64,000 nt of DNA from Streptoalloteichus tenebrarius (GTDB lineage Bacteria > Actinomycetota > Actinomycetes > Mycobacteriales > Pseudonocardiaceae), in NCBI RefSeq assembly GCF_024171885.1, contig NZ_JAMTCP010000011.1, positions 1 through 64,000 of the forward strand, read 5' to 3'. Position 1 is the stretch's first letter, and each line of letters starts with the position of its first letter. A model generated the notes under the pieces. That model was not told the origin of the DNA, searched no databases, and saw only the letters and a program-made list of their open reading frames with translations. Below are positions 8,870 to 16,774 of this stretch, one piece after another. The translations under genes and the position numbers were made by a program.

Positions 8870-8946
8870 GCCCTCGTAGCCCAACTGGCAGAGGCACCGG
8901 ATCCAGGTTCCGGACAGTGCGCGTTCGACTCGCGCCGAGGGCACCA
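8870..8946 (+). tRNA. tRNA-like gene with Leu anticodon CAG but no long variable arm
   Basis: Second cloverleaf 27 bases after the first: acceptor GCCCTCG/CGAGGGC (8870-8876, 8936-8942), anticodon stem CCGGA/TCCGG (8897-8901, 8909-8913), T arm GCGCG-TTCGACT-CGCGC (8919-8935), discriminator A and an encoded CCA (8944-8946). The loop TCCAGGT puts CAG at the anticodon (reads CUG). It shares with its neighbour the C at position 33, the same D arm with an extra base (TAGCCCAACTGGCAGAGGCA) and a five-base variable loop. The two acceptor stems differ, so this is not a recent tandem copy. Confidence 0.78.
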
Positions 8947-9014
8947 GGCGCGGACCTCCCGGTCCCGCCATCCGGCAGGAACGACCCCGATCACCGCGAG
9001 GAAGGGAGGAACCG

Positions 9015-9470
9015 GTGGGTGTGCTCGTGCTCAACGCCTCCTACGAGCCGCTGCACACGGTCAGCGTCCGGCACGCGATCCGGATGTTGGTCCGGCAGGT
9101 GGCGGTCGTGGAGGAGGCGATCGAGGGTCGCACCCTCGGCGACTTCCCCGTGCCCCGGGTGCTGCGGTTGCTCCGGTACATCTCCATGCGGTGGCGGTAC
9201 GGCCGCGCGCCCGGCTGGAGCCGTCGGGGAGTGCTGGCCAGGGACGGCAACCGGTGTGCCTACTGCGGCCGCCCCGGTGACACCGTCGACCACGTCCTCC
9301 CGGTCTCGCGGGGCGGTCGTTCCGAGTGGTCGAACACGGTGTGCGCGTGCGCGGCCTGCAACGGCCGGAAGCGGGACCGCACGCCGCGCGAGGCGGGCAT
9401 GCGGCTCCTCCGACCACCGAGGATCCCGACCTGGCAGGACCTCGCGCCCACCTGGGCGGTCACGGTGTGA
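9015..9470 (+). CDS. HNH endonuclease
   Basis: A 151-residue HNH nuclease of a small family common in actinobacteria (N-terminus VLVLNASYEPLHTVSVRHAI). The nuclease core lies at about 80-125: CAYCGRP, VDHVLPVSRGG, CACNGRK-type zinc ligands (two CxxC pairs) around the catalytic His. GTG 9015 has AAGGGAGGAA upstream. It sits 68 bases downstream of the tRNA-like pair on the same strand and may be cotranscribed with it. Function in the cell is not known; relatives are chromosomal rather than linked to phage. Confidence 0.88.
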   Translation: MGVLVLNASYEPLHTVSVRHAIRMLVRQVAVVEEAIEGRTLGDFPVPRVLRLLRYISMRWRYGRAPGWSRRGVLARDGNRCAYCGRPGDTVDHVLPVSRGGRSEWSNTVCACAACNGRKRDRTPREAGMRLLRPPRIPTWQDLAPTWAVTV

Positions 9471-9501
9471 GGCGGGCACGCGCCCGCCTCACACCGTGAC
9501 C
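9458..9501. terminator. Perfect 20-bp hairpin across the HNH stop codon
   Basis: GGTCACGGTGTGAGGCGGGC (9458-9477) pairs without mismatch to 9482-9501, leaving a four-base loop ACGC. The HNH stop codon TGA (9468-9470) is inside the left arm. No T-run follows. It is a strong bidirectional terminator candidate. Confidence 0.75.
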
Positions 9502-9556
9502 GTCGCTGGTGACGAAATCGGTTCGGCTCGGACATGGCATGTCCTACGGTCACGCC

Positions 9557-10513
9557 ATGTCTCAAGGGAGTGTGCTGCCCCGGGCGGAGACGGTCGAGGA
9601 GTTCGACGCCCTCCGCTCGGACGAGGCCCGTCTGGTGCCCGGGGTGACGGCGCTGTGCCGGCGGCTCGGCTTCCGGGACGACGCCATCGTCCGGTTCGAG
9701 GGCGGCTCGCTGCCGGTCTACGCGGTGGGCTCCTCCCGGGTCCTCAAGCTCTACCCGGCCGTCTACCGACACGAACTCGACGTCGAGAGCGGTGTGCTGG
9801 CGGCGGTCGAGGGTCGCCTGCCCGTCCCCACTCCGGGTGTGGAGGCCGTCGGGGAGTGCGAGGGCTGGGGCTACGTCCTGATGGAGCGGTTGCGGGGCGA
9901 GAGCCTGACGGCGGTCTGGCCCCGCACCTCGCCCCGGCAGCGGGATCGCCTGGCCGACGAGCTGGGCGCGGCGTTGGCCGCGATGCACGCGATCGAGGAC
10001 CCCGTCCTCGACCGGCTCGGGCCGGCGGACTGGGAGCGCTTCGTCGCCGAGCAGCGCGCCGGTTGCGTCGACCAGCAGCGGCGGGCGGGGCTCGGTGAGC
10101 CGTGGTTGGCGCAGGTTCCGGACTTCCTCGACGCCGTGCCGCTCGCCCCGCCGACGCCTCCGGTGCTCCTGCACACGGAGGTGATGAGCGATCACCTGTT
10201 GGTGACGCCGTGCGACGACGGGTGGACGCTCTCCGGACTCTTCGACTTCGAGCCGGCGATGCGGGGCGCGAGGGAGTACGAGTTCGCTGCGGTCGGGCTG
10301 TTCGTCTCGCGGGGCGACGCGGCGTTCCTGCGGCGCCTTCTCACGGCGTATGGCTATGCGCCGCACCAGCTTGGCGAGGACCTGTCGCGGCGGTTCCTCG
10401 CGTACACGTTGCTGCATGTGTACAGCGACCTCCGGTGGTACCTCCAGGAGCTGCCGGCGCCGCCGGAGCCGACCCTCGACGCGCTCGCCGCCACGTGGTG
10501 GGCGCTGGGCTGA
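9557..10513 (+). CDS. Aminoglycoside-phosphotransferase-family kinase
   Basis: Small-molecule phosphotransferase of the APH fold (about 318 residues). Seen: glycine loop EGGSLPVYAVG, the lysine in RVLKLYP, and Brenner's region LLHTEVMSDHLLV followed by LFDFEPAMRG. The usual HGD...N catalytic motif is here HTE...H, so the catalytic Asp is replaced by Glu and the Asn by His; the downstream DFE metal motif is normal. The start is uncertain: ATG 9557 is preferred on domain length, but GTG 9509 in frame is possible. Substrate unknown; a resistance role should not be assumed. Confidence 0.75.
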   Translation: MSQGSVLPRAETVEEFDALRSDEARLVPGVTALCRRLGFRDDAIVRFEGGSLPVYAVGSSRVLKLYPAVYRHELDVESGVLAAVEGRLPVPTPGVEAVGECEGWGYVLMERLRGESLTAVWPRTSPRQRDRLADELGAALAAMHAIEDPVLDRLGPADWERFVAEQRAGCVDQQRRAGLGEPWLAQVPDFLDAVPLAPPTPPVLLHTEVMSDHLLVTPCDDGWTLSGLFDFEPAMRGAREYEFAAVGLFVSRGDAAFLRRLLTAYGYAPHQLGEDLSRRFLAYTLLHVYSDLRWYLQELPAPPEPTLDALAATWWALG

Positions 10514-10577
10514 GCCCCTGCGGGCACACCTTCTCCTTCGTGCCTCTTCCGTCACTCGTGACAGAACCTTCTGATGC

Positions 10578-10588
10578 TCCACTGTGGA
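10578..10588. repeat. Palindrome TCCACTGTGGA, one of several in the window
   Basis: An 11-base palindrome in the gap after the phosphotransferase. Exact or W-variant copies also occur at 8358-8368, 14116-14126 and 15526-15536, and partial forms at 17677, 18811 and 47519. Role unknown. Confidence 0.6.
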
Positions 10589-10687
10589 CTCTCTCGTCAG
10601 TGTCCGGCCGTGTGTTGGGCGACAAGACCGGTGGGCCCTCGTGGGTGGTGGATCGGGAGGCGAACTCTTCGACGGTGGAGCGGCGGT

Positions 10688-10800
10688 GAGTTATCCACAG
10701 TCACCCGATTTCCTCCACAGGTTTGGCCGGGTACTAGGGGCGCGGGGCGATCGCCGATAGGCTGGAGCAGGGCTCGCCCCCCAGGGCGGGTGGGGGCTGT
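10688..10800. repeat. Two-block intergenic element, copy A
   Basis: Block 1 (10688-10720) contains TTATCCACAG, a perfect DnaA-box match, and ends CCTCCACAG. Block 2 (10755-10800) contains CGATAGGCTGGAGC and a C-rich/G-rich hairpin GCCCCC...GGGGGC. Copy B at 19774-19887 repeats both blocks with one mismatch each over 33 and 46 bases, while the 34-35 bases between the blocks do not match. The rest of 10514-10918 shows no gene. Confidence 0.8.
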
Positions 10801-10918
10801 GCGGAGGAGAAGGGCTGGCGCGGCGCGACAGGGCGGCCCGAGGTGCAGCGGTGTGGGCGAGGGTCATGTCGGCCGCACCAGGACAGTCCGAACTGGGCGG
10901 TCCATGGAGCGTGGCCCG

Positions 10919-12010
10919 TCAGGACGTTCCCTCGTCCGGCGACGGGTCCACGGTAGTGACCGCTTCCTCCCTGCGGGCGCGGTTCCTGGTCAGTCGGTTG
11001 GCGTACAGGCTGGTCAGCGTGACCGTCAGCAGGATCGCCAGCACGGCCGCGAGCGAGACCGGCGTGGGGATCTCGGGCACCCACGGCCAGAGGCCGTGCG
11101 CCCAGTGCAGCACGAGTTTGCCGCCGATCAGGGCGAGGATCAGCGCGAGACCGAAATCGAGGTGCACGAGCTTGGTCAACGCCGTCTGGAGCACGAAGTA
11201 CAGCGCGCGCAGGCCGAGCAGGGCGAAGGCGTTGGTGGCGAAGACGAGGAAGGGGTCCTCGGTGATGCCGTAGACGGCCGGCACCGAGTCGATCGCGAAG
11301 ACGACGTCGGTGGCGAAGACCGCGACCACCGCCACCGCCAGCGGGGTGAGGGCCCGGCGGCCGGACTCCCTGACCACCATCCTGGTGCCGTGGTACTCCC
11401 GCGTCACCGGCATCAGCCGGCGGAGCAGGCGCACCGAGCGCAGTGAGCCCACGTCCATCTCGCGCTCGCGTCCGGTCACCGCGTCGGCCATGATCCGGAT
11501 GGCCGTCACCAGCAGGATCGCGCCGAAGACCAGGAACGCCCAGGTGCCGGCCTGGAGCATGGCCGCGCCGAGCGCGATGAACACGCCGCGCAGCACCAGA
11601 GCGCCAACGATCCCGTAGAGCAGGACCCGTTGGGCGAGGGCGGGCGGGACGGCGAAGGTGGACAGCAACAGGATGAAGACGAAGAGGTTGTCCACCGACA
11701 GCGACTTCTCCACCAGGTAACCGGTGAGGTACTCGGTCGCCTGGGTCGGGCCGAAGGCGAGCCACACGAAGACGCCGAAGCCCAGGGGGAGCGCGACGTA
11801 GAAGGCGGACCACGCCAGCGCCTCGCGCGTCGACACCTCGTGCGGGCGGTGCGTCAGGACGAAGTCCAACACCAGCAACAGGAGCAGCCCGGCGATCGTC
11901 ACGGCCCACAGCAGGGGGGAGGCCACGGACGGCGGGGCGGCCAGGGGGAGCGCGGTCGGGGGCAAGGGTGTCTCCTCGAACACGTCGACGCGGTTCGAGG
12001 TCTCCTTCAT
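10919..12010 (-). CDS. TerC/Alx-family integral membrane protein
   Basis: A 363-residue polytopic membrane protein of the TerC family, whose best studied members (Alx, MeeF/MeeY) export manganese and support metalation of exoenzymes. Seen: about nine hydrophobic helices, the conserved LSVDNLFVFILL in the first half and FATDVVFAIDSVPAVYGIT in the second, each with the acidic Asp pair needed for metal transport; Arg-rich loop in the middle; charged C-tail. ATG 12010 is supported by GAAGGAGA-type sequence and by the riboswitch-like leader directly upstream. It is monocistronic and divergent from the TetR gene. Confidence 0.92.
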   Translation of the reverse strand: MKETSNRVDVFEETPLPPTALPLAAPPSVASPLLWAVTIAGLLLLLVLDFVLTHRPHEVSTREALAWSAFYVALPLGFGVFVWLAFGPTQATEYLTGYLVEKSLSVDNLFVFILLLSTFAVPPALAQRVLLYGIVGALVLRGVFIALGAAMLQAGTWAFLVFGAILLVTAIRIMADAVTGREREMDVGSLRSVRLLRRLMPVTREYHGTRMVVRESGRRALTPLAVAVVAVFATDVVFAIDSVPAVYGITEDPFLVFATNAFALLGLRALYFVLQTALTKLVHLDFGLALILALIGGKLVLHWAHGLWPWVPEIPTPVSLAAVLAILLTVTLTSLYANRLTRNRARREEAVTTVDPSPDEGTS

Positions 12011-12115
12011 CCGCCGGGGCTGGCGGACGGTCGGCCGAGAACGTCTCCTGCGCGTTCGTCATGACCGGCGCGACCCGTGGAAGTACTCCCCTCGTGGGGC
12101 ACAGGGTAGGCAACC
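12011..12115 (-). promoter_or_regulatory. Probable yybP-ykoY Mn2+ riboswitch before terC
   Basis: On the minus strand the terC leader carries the hallmark GGGGAGTA (12087-12094), then GCGCCGGTCATGACGA (about 12056-12071) and GGAGAC further on, the order of the two conserved internal loops of the yybP-ykoY (manganese) riboswitch. The downstream gene family (TerC/Alx) is the classical target. I judged this by eye; pairing of the P1 stem was not resolved. Confidence 0.6.
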
Positions 12116-12233
12116 GGTGGCGAGCGACGCCAGCCCGCGTCGCCGGCCACGCCGTGCGCCAGGCGTTACGCGCGCCTGCCCGACGTCGTTGGCCGGGCCT
12201 GTCGCGCCTGGTCAACCCGGGTTCTTGCGGTCT

Positions 12234-12251
12234 GTACCTACTAGTATGTAC
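12234..12251. promoter_or_regulatory. 18-bp palindrome, probable TetR operator
   Basis: GTACCTACTAGTATGTAC is an inverted repeat with a single mismatched pair, centred on TACTAGTA. It ends ten bases before the first possible start of the TetR gene and is markedly more A/T-rich than its surroundings, as expected for an autoregulatory TetR site overlapping the promoter. Confidence 0.7.
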
Positions 12252-12267
12252 GGTCACGGTCATGGTC

Positions 12268-12852
12268 ATGACGGCGCAGGACCGACTCGTGGAGAGCACC
12301 AGGGAACTGCTCTGGGAGCGCGGCTACGTGGGCACGAGCCCGAAGGCGATCCAGCAACGGGCCGGCGTCGGGCAGGGCAGCATGTACCACCACTTCGCCG
12401 GGAAGGCCGACCTCGCCCTGGTCGCGGTGCGGCGCACCGCCGAGGACATGCGGGCGCAGGCCGAGGTGCGGCTCTCGGGCCCTGGCACCGCCTTCGAGCG
12501 GATCTCGGCCTACCTGCTCCGGGAGCGGGACGTGCTGCGCGGCTGCCCGATCGGCAGGCTGACGCAGGACCCCGACGTCGTGGCCAGCCCGACGCTGCGC
12601 GCGCCGCTGGCCGAGACCTTCGCCTGGCTGCGGGGCCGGCTGACCGAGGTCCTGGAGGAGGGGCGCGCGCGGGGCGAGCTGGTCGAGGACCTGGACGTGT
12701 CCTCGACGGCGGCGACGATCGTCGCGGTCTTGCAGGGCGGGTACGTGCTGGCCCGGTCGGCGGAGTCGGTCGACCCGTTCCTGGACGCCGTGCACGGCGT
12801 GCTTGGTCTGCTCTCGGCCCACCGCCGGCCCGACGCCGCCGACGGGTCCTGA
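12268..12852 (+). CDS. TetR-family repressor (LmrA/YxaF-like C-terminus)
   Basis: TetR/AcrR-type one-component regulator of 194 residues. The N-terminal helix-turn-helix (about 8-55) reads RLVESTRELLWERGYVGTSPKAI...GVGQGSMYHHF, typical of the family; the ligand domain has GCPIGRLTQDPD, the signature of the LmrA/YxaF-like group. Two ATGs six bases apart (12262, 12268) are possible starts. Downstream, in the same direction, are a cupin and a DUF4865 gene, an arrangement in which TetR represses the operon and responds to a small aromatic or drug-like ligand. Ligand not inferable. Confidence 0.88.
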   Translation: MTAQDRLVESTRELLWERGYVGTSPKAIQQRAGVGQGSMYHHFAGKADLALVAVRRTAEDMRAQAEVRLSGPGTAFERISAYLLRERDVLRGCPIGRLTQDPDVVASPTLRAPLAETFAWLRGRLTEVLEEGRARGELVEDLDVSSTAATIVAVLQGGYVLARSAESVDPFLDAVHGVLGLLSAHRRPDAADGS

Positions 12853-12905
12853 CGAGCCGGGCACGGGACACGGCGGACGACGAACACGAGGGGGAGCACG
12901 CGATC

Positions 12906-13300
12906 GTGCGGATCATGGGGGGCACCGGGGCGGCGAGCGCGCGCCGGCGGACTGGGCCACCGGCGAGGTCAGGATCGCCGAGGTGGCGGTGCCCGGCGCG
13001 CCGTCCCGGCTGCGCGCGCACAGCGTGCGCTTCGCCGCCGGAGCCCGCACCTGCTGGCACCGCCACCCGCACGGCCAGGTCCTGCACGTGACCGACGGTG
13101 TGGGCCTGGTCCAGCGCGAGGGCGGCCCCGTCGAGGAGATCCGCGTGGGCGACACCGTGTGGATCGAGCCCGACGAGTGGCACTGGCACGGCGCCAGCCC
13201 GCACACGGCGATGACGCACCTGGCCGTGCAGGAGGCCGGCGACGACGGCGTCGAGGCCGGACGAGGCCCGCTCGTCGGCGACGCCGAGTACCCGGCCTGA
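12906..13300 (+). pseudogene. Cupin protein, frameshifted near its start
   Basis: Small single-domain cupin: RTCWHRHPHGQVLHV carries the metal-binding His residues of motif 1 and DEWHWHGA that of motif 2. The good ribosome site GAGGGGGA (12886-12893) serves GTG 12906 or ATG 12914, whose product begins VRIMGGTG, but that frame is lost within ten codons. The cupin itself (from GGERAPADW on) is in the next frame, which has no start codon nearby. A single extra or missing base around 12915-12930, within a G-rich run, reconciles the two. It may be an assembly error. The cupin probably acts as a small dioxygenase or binding protein with DUF4865. Confidence 0.65.
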
Positions 13301-13315
13301 CGTCGCGGCCAGACA

Positions 13316-13425
13316 GCCAGCGCTCTCATCCAGCGCTGTCATCCAGCGCCGTCAGACAGACGACACGGACAGACGACACGGACAGACGGCACGGACACAG
13401 ACGACACGGACAACACCGACACCAC
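13316..13425. repeat. Short tandem repeats
   Basis: Three copies of a CATCCAGCGC(T/C)GT-type unit (13316-13353) run into three to four copies of (C)AGACGACACGGA (13355-13411). Low-complexity spacer between the cupin and DUF4865 genes; no coding frame is supported. Confidence 0.7.
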
Positions 13426-13510
13426 GCTCAGCGGACACCGCCGGCAGCGCGACGCCACGGTCGCGAGGTCGAGGCCGCCACATCACCAGAATCTGGAACG
13501 GTGACTTTTC

Positions 13511-14098
13511 GTGTACGCGATGCAGTACGAGATCTCGCTGCCCACCGACTACGACATGGGCATCATCCGCCACCGGGTCGAGACGAAGGGGCACCTGCTC
13601 GACACGTTTCCCGGGCTGGGCCTGAAGGCCTACCTGATCCGGGAGGCGGGCGTGGCCGGTTCGACCGTCAACCGGTACGCGCCGTTCTACCTGTGGCACT
13701 CGCTGAGCGGGATGAACCACTTCCTCTGGGGCGGCGGCGGGTTCCACAACATCCTCGGCTCCTTCGGTCGCCCGAGCGTCCAGAACTGGATCGGCGTGGC
13801 CGTGGAGCGGGGGCCGGCCCGCTCGGTGACACCCACCGTGGCGACCCGGCGCGTCGAGTCGCTCCCCGCCGAGGTCGACCCGAAGGACGTCGTCACGCAC
13901 GCTCTCGACGAGCTGCGCCAGCTCGCCCAGCAGGACGGCGTGCACACCACGGCCCTCGCCATCGACCCCCGGCACTGGGAGCTGGTGCGCTTCACGCTGT
14001 GGGCCGAGGACGCGCCGGAGGACGAGGGCACCCGCTTCCAGGTGCTGCACCTGTCGACCCCGCACCTCGACGAGATCCCCACCGGGCCGCGGTGGTGA
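13511..14098 (+). CDS. DUF4865 protein
   Basis: A 195-residue protein matching DUF4865: MQYEISLPTDYDM near the start, HLLDTFPGLGLKAYLIRE, then NRYAPFYLW...NHFLWGGGGFHNI and FGRPSVQNWIGVA. The family has no proven activity; the shape and context (TetR and cupin upstream) suggest a heme-free monooxygenase or a stress-dimer protein. GTG 13511 gives MYAMQYE; ATG 13520 is an alternative start. It is the third member of the TetR-controlled set, although 210 bases of repeats separate it from the cupin. Confidence 0.82.
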   Translation: MYAMQYEISLPTDYDMGIIRHRVETKGHLLDTFPGLGLKAYLIREAGVAGSTVNRYAPFYLWHSLSGMNHFLWGGGGFHNILGSFGRPSVQNWIGVAVERGPARSVTPTVATRRVESLPAEVDPKDVVTHALDELRQLAQQDGVHTTALAIDPRHWELVRFTLWAEDAPEDEGTRFQVLHLSTPHLDEIPTGPRW

Positions 14099-14121
14099 GC
14101 CGGGGCGGCGGATAATCCACA

Positions 14122-15618
14122 GTGGACAGAGTGCTGGCGACGACGGACGGGCGGCTGCGGGGCCGGTGGATCTCCGACGACATCCACGTCGTTCTCGGTG
14201 TCCCGTACGCCGCCGCGCCCTTCGGCGACAACAGGTTCCGCCCGCCCAGGCCGGCTCCGCGTTGGTCCGGCGTCCGCGACGCCACCTCCTTCGGCCCGAT
14301 CGCGCCCCAGTCGGCGGAACTGCCCGGCGCGCCGGTCTGGCGTCCGAGGGACGAGGACGTCCTCACCCTCAACGTGTGGTCCCCGCGTCCGGCGGGGCGA
14401 GCGCTGCCGGTGCTGTTCTGGATCCACGGCGGGGCCTACACCTTCGGCTCCTCCGCGCAGCCCGACTACGATGCGGCCGCGCTGGCCGCGTCCGGCCTCG
14501 TCGTGGTCACCAGCAACCACCGACTGGGCTTCGAGGGGTTCGGGCACGTTCCCGGCCTGCCCGACAACCGGGGCCTGCTCGACCAGGTCGCGGCGTTGCG
14601 GTGGGTGCGGGACAACATCGCGGTCTTCGGCGGTGATCCCGACAACGTGACGATCGCCGGCCAGTCCTCGGGTGCCGGCTCGGTGGTCTGTCTCATGGCG
14701 ATGGGCCAGGCGCGAGGGCTGTTCCGGCGCGCGATCGCGCACAGCGTTCCCGACGCGTTCTTCTCCGTGGAGCACGCGGCGAGGATCACGGAACGGATCG
14801 CGCGCGCCGCCGGGGTGGCCCCGACGGTGGCGGGCCTGACCAGGGCCACGCCAAACGCCCTGGTCTCGGCCTCGGACCAGGTGGTCCGCGAGTACCGGGC
14901 GGACCGCGACTCGGGTCGCCTGCACTACGACCCGGTCCTCTATGGTCCCGTCGTCGACGGGGACGTGCTCCCGGCCGACCCGCTCACGGCGCTCGCGGCG
15001 GGCGTGGCGCGGGACGTGGACCTGCTGGTCTGCCACGCGCTGGAGGAGGCCTGGCTGATGCACGAGGTGGGTGGGCTCGCCGAGGTGCGCTCGGAGGAGG
15101 ACCTGGCGAGGTTCGCCGTGGACCTCGGCATCCCACCGCACGTCGTGCGGGCCTACCACGCGGCGCGGCCGTCGGCCTCGGTGCTCGACCGCTACCTCGC
15201 CCTCGTCGGCGACGCGAAGTTCGGCGAGTTCAGCAGCCGGCTGGCCGAGCGGCACGGCCGTGCCGGTGGGCGGGCGCACCTGTCGCGCTTCGCCCGTCGA
15301 CGGACCGGGCGGGACGGCGTGGTGCGCGCCTGGCACTGCGCGGACGTGCCCTTCGTGTTCGGCAACCTCGACGCGGTGGGAGCCGAGTTCCTCCTCGGCG
15401 GGCCACCCGACGACCGGGACAGGGCGCTGTCCCGCCGCATGTCGCGGGCGTGGGCCGGGTTCGCGGCGACCGGCGACCCGGGATGGCCCGCGCTCGCCGA
15501 ACGGGACAGCCCGGTGCGGATATGGTCCACTGTGGACGATCTGGTCGACGAGGCGGGGAACGCGGGACGGATGCCCTGGCGTGACGTTCCCTTCCCGCTG
15601 TCCCTCCGCACCACCTGA
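14122..15618 (+). CDS. Type-B carboxylesterase
   Basis: Carboxylesterase/lipase-family hydrolase of 498 residues, the normal length. Seen: oxyanion-hole FWIHGGAYTFGS, RWVRDNIAVFGGDPDNVT, nucleophile elbow GQSSGAG with Ser182, and a likely catalytic His in WHCADVPFVFGN (about 400). The acidic residue is probably in HALEEAW. No signal peptide, so it is cytoplasmic. The GTG start lies inside a copy of the TCCACAGTGGA palindrome, and another copy lies within the 3' coding part at 15526-15536. Substrates are likely short acyl esters. Confidence 0.9.
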   Translation: MDRVLATTDGRLRGRWISDDIHVVLGVPYAAAPFGDNRFRPPRPAPRWSGVRDATSFGPIAPQSAELPGAPVWRPRDEDVLTLNVWSPRPAGRALPVLFWIHGGAYTFGSSAQPDYDAAALAASGLVVVTSNHRLGFEGFGHVPGLPDNRGLLDQVAALRWVRDNIAVFGGDPDNVTIAGQSSGAGSVVCLMAMGQARGLFRRAIAHSVPDAFFSVEHAARITERIARAAGVAPTVAGLTRATPNALVSASDQVVREYRADRDSGRLHYDPVLYGPVVDGDVLPADPLTALAAGVARDVDLLVCHALEEAWLMHEVGGLAEVRSEEDLARFAVDLGIPPHVVRAYHAARPSASVLDRYLALVGDAKFGEFSSRLAERHGRAGGRAHLSRFARRRTGRDGVVRAWHCADVPFVFGNLDAVGAEFLLGGPPDDRDRALSRRMSRAWAGFAATGDPGWPALAERDSPVRIWSTVDDLVDEAGNAGRMPWRDVPFPLSLRTT

Positions 15619-15710
15619 CCGCCCAGGCCGCCCGAGCCGGGCACCTCGGCCTGACCACCGTTCCCGGCAGGGGATACGACCGCCAGGATCGGATGACAGA
15701 AGGCCGAGAT

Positions 15711-15747
15711 GCTCCGCCTGGGCCGGGCGTCTCGGCCCAGGCGGAGC
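15711..15747. terminator. Perfect 14-bp bidirectional terminator hairpin
   Basis: GCTCCGCCTGGGCC (15711-15724) pairs perfectly with GGCCCAGGCGGAGC (15734-15747) around a nine-base loop. It lies between convergent genes, ten bases after the stop of the NmrA-like gene, and should stop transcription from both sides. Confidence 0.8.
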
Positions 15748-15756
15748 GTGATCCCC

Positions 15757-16593
15757 TCAGCGGAAGGCGGCGACGTTCTCCGCCGCCCACTGGGTGAACG
15801 TCCGGGCCGGGGCGCCGGTGACCCGCGTGACGGTGTCCCTCACCGCCAGCAGTTCGTCGTTGACGTCCCCTCCCATCAGGTCGAGGACGGCGTCCGCCGC
15901 CTCGTCCCCCATGAGCGACGCCATCCCTCGACGGGCCTCCTCCCGGCTGACCTCCTCCAACGCCAACTCCCGTCCGAGGGCCGCCGCGAGGGCCTCGACC
16001 TGCTGGCGGGGCGAGACGTGCTCCGGCCCGGTGAGGGCGTACACCTGCCCTCGGTGGCCCGCCTCGGTCAGCGCCACCCTCGCCACCACCGCGATGTCGG
16101 CGGGATGGATCGTCGGGAGCGCGACGTCCGGATATGGAACCTGGACCCTGCTGTGTTCGCGGATCGACTCCGCCCACCACAGCGCGTTCGAGGCGAACTG
16201 GGTCGGCCGCAGGATCGTCGCCGCCATTCCGCTGTCCACGAGCACCCGCTCGACGGCCAGGTTCTCGGCGGCCGGCCGGAGGTGCGGATGGGACAGCACG
16301 CTGATGGACGACACGAGCACCACGTGCTCCACCCCGGCCTCCCGCGCCGCGCGGAGGACGTCGCCGTCCCGGCCGCCCATGCCCGGCAGGAGGAACATCG
16401 AGCGCACCCCATCCAGGGCCGAGGCCAACGACGGGACGTCCGCGAGGTCGCCCTCGACCACCTCGACCCCCTCGGGGAACGAGGCGCGCCCGCGGTTCCG
16501 CGTCAGACAGCGCACCGGTCCCGCTCCCGACGCTCGCAGCTCTTCCACCAGAGCGCTCCCGATGTTTCCCGTCGCTCCGGTCACCAGGATCAT
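15757..16593 (-). CDS. NmrA-like NAD(P)-binding protein
   Basis: Atypical short-chain dehydrogenase of the NmrA/SDR-a5 group (278 residues). The dinucleotide motif TGATGNIG lies at 5-12, followed by RNRGRASF for NADP phosphate preference, LVSSISV and the ILRPTQFASN segment. The catalytic YxxxK of true SDR enzymes is not evident, so it may sense redox state or reduce small substrates weakly. Monocistronic by spacing. Convergent with the esterase. Confidence 0.85.
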   Translation of the reverse strand: MILVTGATGNIGSALVEELRASGAGPVRCLTRNRGRASFPEGVEVVEGDLADVPSLASALDGVRSMFLLPGMGGRDGDVLRAAREAGVEHVVLVSSISVLSHPHLRPAAENLAVERVLVDSGMAATILRPTQFASNALWWAESIREHSRVQVPYPDVALPTIHPADIAVVARVALTEAGHRGQVYALTGPEHVSPRQQVEALAAALGRELALEEVSREEARRGMASLMGDEAADAVLDLMGGDVNDELLAVRDTVTRVTGAPARTFTQWAAENVAAFR

Positions 16594-16774
16594 CGTCGCT
16601 GCCCCTGTCCCTCATGGACGTGCTCGTCGTCGGAGACGGTAGGACTTCCACCATCCTTGAGGTCAAGGAGAAGGGGTCACGGGGCTGTCCGTCGAGGAAG
16701 GCTGGTCGTCCAGGGAGGACTGTCTACTGAGGACGTCGTGATCCATCGTTCACGCATCGACGGGTGGTGGGACG

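Noticed and set aside
10688-10720. DnaA-box-like TTATCCACAG as a replication origin
   Set aside because: Only one clear box per site, no box cluster and no dnaA/dnaN neighbours; treated as part of a repeated element.
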